The position numbers were made by a program, and so were the translations under genes. This document shows, piece after piece, positions 17,963 through 25,795 of a stretch of DNA of 52,823 nucleotides. How positions within the stretch are numbered: the stretch's first letter is position 1; every line of letters starts with the position of its first letter. The DNA lies in contig JAAYLK010000065.1 of the NCBI GenBank assembly GCA_012521895.1, forward strand, positions 1 to 52,823, in the 5' to 3' direction. The notes under the pieces were generated by a model that was given only the letters and a program-made list of their open reading frames with translations, did no database searches and was not told where the DNA came from. The stretch is from Clostridiales bacterium (GTDB lineage: Bacteria; Bacillota; Clostridia; Christensenellales; Aristaeellaceae).

Positions 17963-19213
17963 ATGATCCAAACACATGTTTTACCCAACGGCCTGACACT
18001 CATCATGGAGCGCTTACCTTACCTGCGCAGCGCCGCCATCGGGCTTTTTGTAAAGGCCGGCTCCATGATGGAAGAGGCGTCCCAGTCCGGCCTGTCGCAC
18101 TTCATTGAGCACATGGCGTTCAAGGGAACAAAAACAAAAACCGCCAAGCAGATCGCGGAGGAAATTGACCTGATCGGCGGCAATGTGAACGCGGCCACCA
18201 GCAAGCTGGCCACTTCCTATTATGCCAGGACCACGGACAAGGACCTGAAGAAAGCCCTGTTCCTGCTGGCTGACATGCTGGTGAACCCAAAGGAGGACGC
18301 CGCGGACTTTGAAAAGGAACGCCAGGTGATTTTGGAAGAAATCGCCATGGAGGCTGATTCGCCGGAAGACCTGGTGTTCAACCTCATGCACGAAGGTTTG
18401 TATGGCGACCAAACCTTGTCCCGCACCATCCTTGGCAGCAAACAGGCGATTTCTTCCTATCAACTAAAGGATTTGCAGGCTTTCCGCGGTCGCTTTTACC
18501 AGCCGGGAAACGCGGTGCTTTCCATCGCCGGGCGCTTCATCCCGGAAGACGTCATTGCCTGGGCGGAGGAAGCGTTTGAAGGTTGGGCGGGGGAGGAGCG
18601 CCTTCCTTTCCCGGAAAACGCCATCATCAAGGACAACCAGGTGCTGACGCTTGACAAGGATGTGGAGCAGGTGCATCTGTGTGTGAGCTTCGAAGGCTTG
18701 CCCAGCCTGCATGATGATCGGCATGCCCTGCTTGCCTTTACAACCGCTTTTGGCGGCGGGGTTTCCTCCCGCTTGTTTCAGCGGGTGCGTGAGGAGGAGG
18801 GCCTGGTGTACAACATCTACGCGGCGCCTTCCTTTTATCCTGGCGTTGGGGAATTGACCGTTTACGCCGCCTGCACGCCCAAGAATGTGAAAAAAGTCCT
18901 GGCGATCGTTGAGAGGGAGAAGGATGAAGTCATCCATCAAGGCTTAAGCCGGCAGGAGTTTACCCAGACCATGGCCCAGGTGAAGACCGGTTTTGTGCTT
19001 GGCATGGAAAGCGCCTACCAGCGCATGGCGGGGATGGGCCTGAACATGCTGCTGCACAACAGGCTCATCCTGCAAAAGGACACCCTGGCACAGCTGCGCA
19101 AAGTCAATTTAAAGACTGTCAACCGGGTTGCCCGTGAGATTTTGTCAAAAGAAAGCAAACTGGCTGTTGTAGGCAAGAAAATCAGCAAGCAATTTCAAGC
19201 AAAGGGGGCCTGA
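17963..19213 (+). CDS. M16 family zinc metallopeptidase
   Basis: Pitrilysin/processing-peptidase-like protein of the kind next to pnp in many Bacillota (YmxG type). The inverted zinc motif HFIEH occupies residues 46-50 (His46, Glu49, His50), with the downstream glutamate region EKERQVILEEIAMEAD. The second half is the M16 C-terminal domain (SSRLFQRVREEEGLVYNIYA). The start is ATG 17963 with an AAGGAG site; the frame extends 14 codons upstream through the hairpin, but that is not part of the family. There is no signal peptide, so it is cytoplasmic. Substrate unknown. Confidence 0.9.
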   Translation: MIQTHVLPNGLTLIMERLPYLRSAAIGLFVKAGSMMEEASQSGLSHFIEHMAFKGTKTKTAKQIAEEIDLIGGNVNAATSKLATSYYARTTDKDLKKALFLLADMLVNPKEDAADFEKERQVILEEIAMEADSPEDLVFNLMHEGLYGDQTLSRTILGSKQAISSYQLKDLQAFRGRFYQPGNAVLSIAGRFIPEDVIAWAEEAFEGWAGEERLPFPENAIIKDNQVLTLDKDVEQVHLCVSFEGLPSLHDDRHALLAFTTAFGGGVSSRLFQRVREEEGLVYNIYAAPSFYPGVGELTVYAACTPKNVKKVLAIVEREKDEVIHQGLSRQEFTQTMAQVKTGFVLGMESAYQRMAGMGLNMLLHNRLILQKDTLAQLRKVNLKTVNRVAREILSKESKLAVVGKKISKQFQAKGA

Positions 19214-19214
19214 C

Positions 19215-19589
19215 ATGGACCGTTTGGAGCATCTGCTGGCCATCCAGCGTCAACTGAATGACACCATCAAGGAAAAGCGCGGCCTGCAAAACATCCAGCC
19301 CATGGAATGGATGCAGAAGTATACGCTTGCGATGTTGAGCGAACTGGCCGAGATGCTGGATGAGGTCAACTTCAAATGGTGGAAAAACCCCAAGGAGATC
19401 GACAGCGCGGCGCTCAAGGAAGAACTGGTGGACATCCTTCACTTCTTCCTTAGCATGTGCCTGACGGCCGGCCTGGACGCGGAGGAGATGTACCGCATTT
19501 ACTGTGAAAAGAACGCGGAGAATGTCGCGCGCCAGGAAGGCAGGAGCGCAAAGCCGGGGTATGACCCCAGTCAACTCCATCAATCATGA
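19215..19589 (+). CDS. Dimeric (all-alpha, MazG-superfamily) dUTPase
   Basis: A 124-residue helical nucleotide pyrophosphohydrolase that hydrolyses dUTP (and dUDP) to keep uracil out of DNA. It shows the dUTPase_2 pattern: LSELAEMLDEVNFKWWK (Glu-rich Mg-binding helix, residues ~41-57) and KEELVDILHFFLSMCLTAGL (~72-91). It begins one base after the M16 gene stop. The family and the ELxE...EExxD metal residues are clear; strict dUTP specificity is inferred from the FKWWK signature. Confidence 0.85.
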   Translation: MDRLEHLLAIQRQLNDTIKEKRGLQNIQPMEWMQKYTLAMLSELAEMLDEVNFKWWKNPKEIDSAALKEELVDILHFFLSMCLTAGLDAEEMYRIYCEKNAENVARQEGRSAKPGYDPSQLHQS

Positions 19590-19593
19590 CAGA

Positions 19594-19625
19594 TTTGTTG
19601 CGAGATGTATCAATCTTGCAACAAA
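19594..19625 (+). promoter_or_regulatory. Long dyad overlapping a promoter -35 box (possible operator)
   Basis: A 13-bp inverted repeat (19594-19606 with 19613-19625, one G-T pair, six-base loop). The outer arms are TTTGTTGC and GCAACAAA. It is not followed by a T-run, so it is not a standard terminator for the dUTPase gene. Its right arm contains the -35 box of the next gene, as a repressor site would. Confidence 0.45.
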
Positions 19626-19645
19626 CAGCCCCCCTGGGTTACAAT
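19616..19645 (+). promoter_or_regulatory. Promoter for the secreted unknown-protein gene
   Basis: -35 TTGCAA (19616-19621), 18-bp spacer, -10 TACAAT (19640-19645). The predicted start near 19652 leaves a leader of only about 14 bases, just enough for the AAAGGGGGG ribosome-binding site. Confidence 0.5.
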
Positions 19646-19665
19646 GATGCAAAGGGGGGATGACG

Positions 19666-20823
19666 ATGCACGGAATGTCAAAACAAGGTTGTTTCCTTGT
19701 TATCATTTGTCTTCTATCGCTGTTCGCTTTTTCAGGCGCGGCTGAAATCCAGCTGAGCTTGATCAAAGTGGAACATCTGGATTCCTTTGTGGAATATCCC
19801 CAAGTGCAGGGCATGGAAGATGCCTTGATTCAGGACAGCATCAACACCGCCATCCTGGAACAAGCGGCCTCCAGCCTGAACACTTTGACGGTTCTGAAAG
19901 CCGGCAGCCCCGGCACCATCCAGGCCAGCAGCCAGCAATGGATCCTTCACGCAACATCAGGGCCTGGTGTATTGAGTGTTCTACTGACTGTGGATGGCAG
20001 GCAGCCCAATGGGCGGACAGGGTATGTGCAAACCCCGGCCATGTTCAACCTGGAGGACGGCCAGGCCGTGACCGCGGAAGCTGTGTTTCTTGATGTAACG
20101 GAAGCCGCCGCGTGGATTGAAGACTACCTGCTGGAACAATTTGACGAAGACCTGTCCAACTACCTGGATGTCCAGAATCTGTCACCCTTTCCAATAGAGA
20201 ACCTGTTGCTGACAACATCGGGCATCAGTTTTTATTATCCATTTGATACCATGGTCTGGTTGTCGGGCAGAAGCGCTTCCATCCATTTGCTGTATCACGA
20301 AATCGCGCCATTGCTGCGTTTGGGTAAAGAGGATTTGCTCACCTTGCTGGGTGTCAATGATCAATTGATGATTGCCGATGCTTCACTGAAAAACATTGAA
20401 GAATCAGTCAGCGCGGGCGCCTTGCCTGGGCTGGACGCGACGCTGGGCGGCGCGATGGAAACCCTCGTTGAAGAAAACAGACTTCAGTATGATCCTGAGG
20501 GCTACCCGGAAGGGGAGCTGTACCAGCTGGAGGATGATGCCTACCGCGGCACCTTTTTGATCTCCGTGGATGAAGCAAGCCTGTCGGGCATCCTGACGAA
20601 GCGGATGAACCTGTACGGCCTCATCACCGGTAGGACCACCCGGACAGAAATCGAAACGCTTCTTGGGCCTGCCCAGTTCAGCCTGCCCATGAGCGACACA
20701 GCCGCACAGCTGTACCGCGTGCCGGAAGGCACCATGCTGACCTACAGCTACGGCAATCATGAACTCAGGCTCTATGTAAATACGGAAAACACCTTGGGCG
20801 CCATCATGCTCAAAACAAAGTAA
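19666..20823 (+). CDS. Secreted protein of unknown function, possible DUF3298/RsiV-like C-terminal part
   Basis: Exported protein of 385 residues: a signal peptide (GCFLVIICLLSLFAFSGAAE) precedes the mature chain. I chose ATG 19666 because the AAAGGGGGG site ends at 19659, giving six bases of spacing; the ATG at 19660 would have none. The segment near residues 180-225 (ISFYYPFDTMVW, SIHLLYHEIAPLL) resembles the end of DUF3298/RsiV-type domains, a weak match. The last ~80 residues form a separate small domain (ITGRTTRTEIETLLGP). It lies between dut and ftsK, where I know of no fixed partner. Function not recognised. Confidence 0.75.
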   Translation: MHGMSKQGCFLVIICLLSLFAFSGAAEIQLSLIKVEHLDSFVEYPQVQGMEDALIQDSINTAILEQAASSLNTLTVLKAGSPGTIQASSQQWILHATSGPGVLSVLLTVDGRQPNGRTGYVQTPAMFNLEDGQAVTAEAVFLDVTEAAAWIEDYLLEQFDEDLSNYLDVQNLSPFPIENLLLTTSGISFYYPFDTMVWLSGRSASIHLLYHEIAPLLRLGKEDLLTLLGVNDQLMIADASLKNIEESVSAGALPGLDATLGGAMETLVEENRLQYDPEGYPEGELYQLEDDAYRGTFLISVDEASLSGILTKRMNLYGLITGRTTRTEIETLLGPAQFSLPMSDTAAQLYRVPEGTMLTYSYGNHELRLYVNTENTLGAIMLKTK

Positions 20824-20842
20824 GGCAGGAACCGCACAAACC

Positions 20843-23743
20843 ATGTCAAGCGTCGCAAAGAAAAAAACTAAAGCCATCATTCAATCCACCGACAGGGGGG
20901 GCATGTTCGTGCTGCCCCTGGGCATCGCATTGCTGGTCTTTGGCCTGATGCTGCTATTGGGCGCGACCCTGCAAACCACCGCCGGTGTTTTAAACCTGAT
21001 GAAGTACATGGCAATCGGCCTGGCCGGCGGCTTGTACCTGCTGCTGCCCTTGATGGTGATCTGGCTTGGCCTGCTGCTCATCATTTCCTCCAAGCGCTAT
21101 GTGTCCCTGTATGCCTTTTTTATCAGCCTGTTGTTGTTTTTGTGCGTTGGCGCTTTGATGACCCTGACCCTGCGTGTGAATGACCAGTCCTATCCGCGCT
21201 TGATGGATTACATCCGCAACATCAACTCCCTGCGCGGGACGCCGTATCCTGACAGCATGGGCGCCTATCTCAACTCCGCCTATCACCGCTACAACGGCCT
21301 GCGCAGCGACAATGGGATGTATCCAGGCGGCGGTGCCCTGGCGATGCTGATTGCCTACCCATTATTTGCCATGCTGGGTAATTTCCCCGCTGTGACTGTA
21401 CTGATCCTAGCCAGCATCGCCCTGGTGTTCGCCTTGCTGCGGGTCAGCCCTGTAAAGCTTGTGCAGAGGATTTCAGACGGCTTGCAGCAGCGCCCAATAA
21501 TGGAAGGCCGCCCGGCGCAGCCCGCTGCCCAGCGCGCTGCGGAGCCCGTGTACCATCAGCCCCAGTCCAGCCAGGAGTTCATGCCCGATCCTGTTTATGC
21601 AACTCATGAGCAGTATGCCGCCCAGGAACAATACGCCGCCCAGGAGCAGCAACAGGTTCAGTGGCCGTCCCAGCCTGCTGCCGTCCAGTATGAACCGTCG
21701 CCAATGGGCTGGTACCCAACGCAGGAACAGGATTTCACGCAAGTGGAACCGGTGGTGGAGCCGGGCTTTGTGCAGCACACCGGCAATCAATTGATGGAGG
21801 AATTTGTCCAGCCGGCAAGCCAGCCGGTGTACAAGCAGCCTGCCGCGAGAAAACCGGTCAAGCCGCTTGAAGAACCGATTTATGAGCCCATCGCAAAGCC
21901 CGCGCGCAAGGAAGCGCCGCAAGCCGCGCCGATGGTCGCGCAGCAGGAAACGGAGCCAAGGCCCTTGCCCTGGGAGGAGCCTGTACAAGCAAGGCCCGAG
22001 AAAACCATCGTTCATCCGGTCACCCGCGAAGAGAAGCCGGAGCCGGTGGAAGAGCCGGTCAAAGAACAGGCTGCATCGCTTGCAAAGCAAACCAGGCCTG
22101 AGCCGGTGAAAGCGGTTGAGAAGCCTTATGTTGAAAAACCGGCCAAGCCGGTAGGCGTTGCTCCGGCTGTCGCCTTGAGCGGGGAGCGCGTTGCGGTAAA
22201 GAAAACCATGGACGCGCCGTCTGTCAGTTCGCTGGATGGCATGGCAAAGAGCAAGGATGCCCAGCAGATCAAGCTGAACTTTGATGACTACGCCGTGCCG
22301 CCCCTGCGCCTGCTGACAGAAGCGCCCCTGGAAGCGGCGCTGGACACCACGGAAGAGGACCAAATCCGCGCGCAAAAGCTGATCGAGACATTGAAAAGCT
22401 TCTCCATTTCAGCAAGCCTGCACGACATTGTCCATGGGCCCACGGTGACCCGTTTTGCCATCCGCTTGGCGGAAGGCGTCAATGTCAGCAAACTGCGCAA
22501 TGTGATGGACAACCTGACCATCGAGCTGCGCGCCAAGGGGGACATCCGCGCTGAAATGCCAATCCCGGGCACGTCCTTTGTGGGCCTTGAGGTGTCCAAT
22601 GACAAAACATCCAAGGTTTATCTGCGCGATGTGCTGGAGTCTACCAGGATGCGGGAAAACAAGTCGCCCACCGCGGTTGCCCTGGGCAAGGACATCACCG
22701 GCACCCCCATCATCAGTGAACTGATGGACCTGCCCCACTTGCTGATTGCCGGCGCCACCGGCAGCGGTAAGTCCGTCTGCATCAACAGCATCATCTGCAG
22801 CATCCTGTACCGCGCCTCGCCGCGCAATGTGCGCCTGATCATGGTGGACCCCAAATTTGTCGAGCTGCAGCCCTACAACGATGTTCCGCACCTGATGATG
22901 CCCGTGATTTCAGACGCAAAGAAGGCAACCGCCGCCCTTGACTGGGTCTGCCAGGAGATGGACCGCCGCTACCAGGTATTGGTGGAAGCCGGTGTGCGCA
23001 ACCTGGATGCCTACAACAAGAAGCTGAGCCCGGATGAGGAGCCCCTGCCGCGCATCATCGTTATCGTGGACGAGATGGCGGACCTGATGACCACCAACGG
23101 CAAGATGATTGAGGACCACATCAAGCGCATCACCGCCAAGGCGCGCGCTGCCGGCATCTGCCTGATCCTGGCCACCCAGCGGCCCTCCGTCAACATCATC
23201 ACCGGCGTCATCAAGGCCAATATTCCCGGGCGCATCGCCTTCCGCGTCAGCTCTCCCTTTGACAGCAAGACCATTTTGGACAACCAGGGGGCTGAAAAGC
23301 TGCTGGGTTACGGCGATATGCTGTACCGCTCCATGACGCGCGATCCCATCCGTGTCCAGGGCTGCTTTGTGTCCGACCAGGATGTGGAGCACACAGTGGA
23401 ATACATCCGCAGCCGCAACAAGGCGGAGTACAACCTGGAACTGATGGAGCATGTGGAAAAGCCGGAGTCTGATGATGGCAATGGCGGCATGAACGACGTT
23501 GGGGACGGCGGCGACGCCGAGTTTGACGATTTGCTGCCACAGGCCATTGAGATGGCTGTGGAAGCGGGGCAGATGTCCATCAGCATGCTGCAGCGCGTGC
23601 TGCGGGTTGGCTACGCGCGCAGTGGCCGCTTGATTGACGAGATGGCGCGCCGCGGCATCATCTCCGGCAATGAGGGCACCAAAGCGCGAAAAACCCTGAT
23701 GACCAGGGAGCAATACATGAACTATCTGGAACAGGGGTATTGA
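20843..23743 (+). CDS. FtsK/SpoIIIE-family DNA translocase
   Basis: Membrane-anchored motor that pumps DNA through the closing septum. Residues ~15-200 hold four hydrophobic segments (LPLGIALLVFGLMLLLGA and others). Then comes a long disordered Gln/Pro/Glu-rich linker (~215-480) with short repeats such as EQYAAQEQYAAQEQ. The alpha/beta motor follows: Walker A GATGSGKSVCIN near residue 637 and Walker B IVIVDEMADLM near 737. The C-terminal gamma winged helix (MSISMLQRVLRVGYARSGRLIDEM), which reads oriented DNA sequences, is intact. At 966 residues it is complete. FtsK and SpoIIIE cannot be told apart by sequence alone. Confidence 0.95.
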   Translation: MSSVAKKKTKAIIQSTDRGGMFVLPLGIALLVFGLMLLLGATLQTTAGVLNLMKYMAIGLAGGLYLLLPLMVIWLGLLLIISSKRYVSLYAFFISLLLFLCVGALMTLTLRVNDQSYPRLMDYIRNINSLRGTPYPDSMGAYLNSAYHRYNGLRSDNGMYPGGGALAMLIAYPLFAMLGNFPAVTVLILASIALVFALLRVSPVKLVQRISDGLQQRPIMEGRPAQPAAQRAAEPVYHQPQSSQEFMPDPVYATHEQYAAQEQYAAQEQQQVQWPSQPAAVQYEPSPMGWYPTQEQDFTQVEPVVEPGFVQHTGNQLMEEFVQPASQPVYKQPAARKPVKPLEEPIYEPIAKPARKEAPQAAPMVAQQETEPRPLPWEEPVQARPEKTIVHPVTREEKPEPVEEPVKEQAASLAKQTRPEPVKAVEKPYVEKPAKPVGVAPAVALSGERVAVKKTMDAPSVSSLDGMAKSKDAQQIKLNFDDYAVPPLRLLTEAPLEAALDTTEEDQIRAQKLIETLKSFSISASLHDIVHGPTVTRFAIRLAEGVNVSKLRNVMDNLTIELRAKGDIRAEMPIPGTSFVGLEVSNDKTSKVYLRDVLESTRMRENKSPTAVALGKDITGTPIISELMDLPHLLIAGATGSGKSVCINSIICSILYRASPRNVRLIMVDPKFVELQPYNDVPHLMMPVISDAKKATAALDWVCQEMDRRYQVLVEAGVRNLDAYNKKLSPDEEPLPRIIVIVDEMADLMTTNGKMIEDHIKRITAKARAAGICLILATQRPSVNIITGVIKANIPGRIAFRVSSPFDSKTILDNQGAEKLLGYGDMLYRSMTRDPIRVQGCFVSDQDVEHTVEYIRSRNKAEYNLELMEHVEKPESDDGNGGMNDVGDGGDAEFDDLLPQAIEMAVEAGQMSISMLQRVLRVGYARSGRLIDEMARRGIISGNEGTKARKTLMTREQYMNYLEQGY

Positions 23744-23744
23744 T

Positions 23745-24968
23745 TTACAAGTGAATCTGTAAACTGCCGTAAATGGTGAACACCAGCCCCGCTGTCAGGA
23801 CAACAAGCTCCAGCCAGCGGGGTTTTTCTGTTTCTTCTTGAGCATAAAACAAGGCTGCGTAGGGGATCAGGTCCACCGCGTAGCGGGCACCAAACTGGAA
23901 GCCGCCAAAGGTGCGGTGCAGCAGCAGCGTCAGCAGGTGCACAAAAAAGAAGAAGAGGATGATGCCATGACGCAGGGTTAGTTTCTTCTTCACTGCAAGA
24001 ACAATGCTCCGAATCAAAATCAACAACAGCACCGGGTTGGCCAGGAAGAGTGAAAAACCAAATTTTTTCAGTGCCAGCCCTTCCGTTGTGCTGTCATATG
24101 GCCAGGAAAAAATGAACTGGTTGATGTTTTTTTGAAGATGATCAAAGGAAAACTGTGTGCCGCCTTGGAAGGAAAACTCCGGCAGGTGGTTGTGCCCAAA
24201 CTCCAGCGGGTTGTCAAAACGAAGCAGGTTGTACGCCGCGTAAATCGCCGCGACAAGCAATCCTAATAACATACCTGGAAGCAAGGTTTTAATGGATTGC
24301 TTGTTGAGCAGAGACTTGCCCTGTTCCTTGTGCTTCATCAAATGCAGCATGATGATGACAGGGCCATAGAGCACATTGAAAGGCCGGCAGCCGACCGCCA
24401 GCGCGAACAACAACAGGCCAAGGCTTGGCTTGTCAGCGTCCATGCGTTCCATGGCGGCCGCTGTCAACAGGAAGGCCAGCATCTGGGCCTGGTACCAGAC
24501 AGCGCCCGTCAAGGCCATGGGCAACATGGAAGACGCGAAAGCAAACAAGAAGGATGAAAGGGCAGCCCAGGCGGGGGAATAGCCCTTCCTGTGGAACAAA
24601 TTGTACAGCACGAACAAGGCCAGCAGCATGTACAATGCAACCAGCAGGTTGTCCGGCACCTGGTCCCCGAACATGAAGGTCAGGATAAAGATGGGGATGC
24701 TGGGAACCGGGGGAAAGCTGACAAAGTACCTTCCTTGATAGATGGCCAGCTCCAGGTGGGGGACATCCGCTTCCAGGTATGCCCTGCCTTCCCGCCAGGC
24801 CATCGCCTGCAAAGTATAGGTATTGTAAGGGGATGGGCTCAGCGGTGAATAGCCAAAGGCATTCGATAATACCACCATCAACAAGGCAGCTGTTACCAGC
24901 ATGGCCAGCAGAGGAATCCATGGTAGGTGTGCGGTGCGCCTCACTGTCGTAGCCCATCCTTCTTTCAT
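23745..24968 (-). CDS. Polytopic membrane protein, GT-C glycosyltransferase-like
   Basis: About 407 residues with roughly ten hydrophobic segments. Between the first two lies an extracytoplasmic loop with NTYTLQAMAWREGRAYLEA and GRYFVSFPPVPSIP, which recalls PMT/ArnT-like (GT-C) lipid-linked sugar transferases; I cannot name the substrate. I chose ATG 24968 (MKEGWATTVRRT). A TTG at 25004 would lie inside the -35 box of the only good promoter, so it is unlikely to be translated. The stop faces the ftsK stop across one base, with a small dyad (TTTACA/TGTAAA, 23744-23763) covering both. A/T content looks higher than in the neighbours. Confidence 0.7.
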   Translation of the reverse strand: MKEGWATTVRRTAHLPWIPLLAMLVTAALLMVVLSNAFGYSPLSPSPYNTYTLQAMAWREGRAYLEADVPHLELAIYQGRYFVSFPPVPSIPIFILTFMFGDQVPDNLLVALYMLLALFVLYNLFHRKGYSPAWAALSSFLFAFASSMLPMALTGAVWYQAQMLAFLLTAAAMERMDADKPSLGLLLFALAVGCRPFNVLYGPVIIMLHLMKHKEQGKSLLNKQSIKTLLPGMLLGLLVAAIYAAYNLLRFDNPLEFGHNHLPEFSFQGGTQFSFDHLQKNINQFIFSWPYDSTTEGLALKKFGFSLFLANPVLLLILIRSIVLAVKKKLTLRHGIILFFFFVHLLTLLLHRTFGGFQFGARYAVDLIPYAALFYAQEETEKPRWLELVVLTAGLVFTIYGSLQIHL

Positions 24969-24975
24969 ACTACAA

Positions 24976-25004
24976 ATGATAAACAGAGCGTTGACAAAAA
25001 TCAA
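24976..25004 (-). promoter_or_regulatory. Promoter for the GT-C-like gene, nearly leaderless
   Basis: On the minus strand: -35 TTGATT (24999-25004), 17-bp spacer, -10 TATCAT (24976-24981). The ATG is only about 7 bases past the -10 box, with no ribosome-binding site, so the mRNA would be leaderless or nearly so. Confidence 0.5.
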
Positions 25005-25078
25005 TCATTCTTCTTCACAACCCAAGGCATTCCATGTGCTTAACTTTCGTAATAACGGTTATATTACTTTGTTTTTCG

Positions 25079-25107
25079 TTGACAATCAAAAGGTCTCGTG
25101 ATAGTAT
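25079..25107 (+). promoter_or_regulatory. Strong promoter of the ribF'-rnf operon
   Basis: Consensus -35 TTGACA (25079-25084), 17-bp spacer, -10 TAGTAT (25102-25107), about 45 bases before the ribF-like ATG. An imperfect dyad (GTAATA/TATTAC, 25049-25067) lies just upstream and could be an activator or repressor site. No terminator is visible from here to the end of rnfB. Confidence 0.75.
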
Positions 25108-25152
25108 CTGCTTGTTCATCGCGCATGCAAATTTGTGATACAGGCGGTATTC

Positions 25153-25791
25153 ATGAGGGTCTATCAGGTCGAGCAAATGGAAGGAATCTTTGACACGCCA
25201 ACGGTCATCTGCCTTGGCGTGTTTGATGGCGTCCACCTTGGCCACCAGCGCCTGATTCAGGAAGCCCTGGAAGTGGCCAGGCGGCAGGATTTGCTTGCCA
25301 TGGTCCACACCTATGACGTCCTGCCCGCGCAGGTGATCTACCCGGACCGGCGCATTCAGGCCCTGACCAGCCTGGAGGAGCGGACCGCTCTGATTGAGGC
25401 TGCTGGTATTGAGGACATCGCCGTCAACGCCTTTACCAGCCAGCTGCAAAAAGCAAGCGGCGCGGCCTTTTTCCAGGAAGTCTTGCGGGGAAAACTCAAC
25501 GCAAGGCACCTGGTGGTGGGCTTCAACCACCGCTTTGGATTCCGCGGGGACACCGATGTCCACACGCTGGAAGACCTTTGCAAACAGGCCGGCATCGGAT
25601 TGTCTGTCATCCAGCCGGTCAGAACAAGGGAAGGCAACCTGGTCTCCAGCTCGGCCATCCGCTCAGCGTTGCTGTTGGATGACGTGGAACTGGCTGAGGA
25701 AATGTTGGGCCGCCCCTTATCACCTTCCATGAAACAATGGGTTTCATCCGAACATACGCTTCATCCCTTTAGCATTTCAACGGAGGTTTGA
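25153..25791 (+). CDS. RibF-like FAD synthetase lacking the riboflavin kinase domain
   Basis: FMN adenylyltransferase (FAD synthetase) domain of the RibF family, predicted to make FAD from FMN and ATP in the cytoplasm. The nucleotidyltransferase motif GVFDGVHLGH is at residues 22-31, NHRFGFRGDTDV near 120 and the SSSAIR motif at 165-170. Bifunctional RibF is about 310 residues; this protein stops at 212, right after LGRP, where the flavokinase domain should begin. A 24-residue tail replaces that domain. The next gene starts five bases later, so no hidden kinase remnant fits. I chose ATG 25153 over GTG 25135 for spacing to GGCGG. The neighbours are flavoproteins, suggesting a dedicated FAD supply. 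Confidence 0.85.
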   Translation: MRVYQVEQMEGIFDTPTVICLGVFDGVHLGHQRLIQEALEVARRQDLLAMVHTYDVLPAQVIYPDRRIQALTSLEERTALIEAAGIEDIAVNAFTSQLQKASGAAFFQEVLRGKLNARHLVVGFNHRFGFRGDTDVHTLEDLCKQAGIGLSVIQPVRTREGNLVSSSAIRSALLLDDVELAEEMLGRPLSPSMKQWVSSEHTLHPFSISTEV

Positions 25792-25795
25792 CTGA

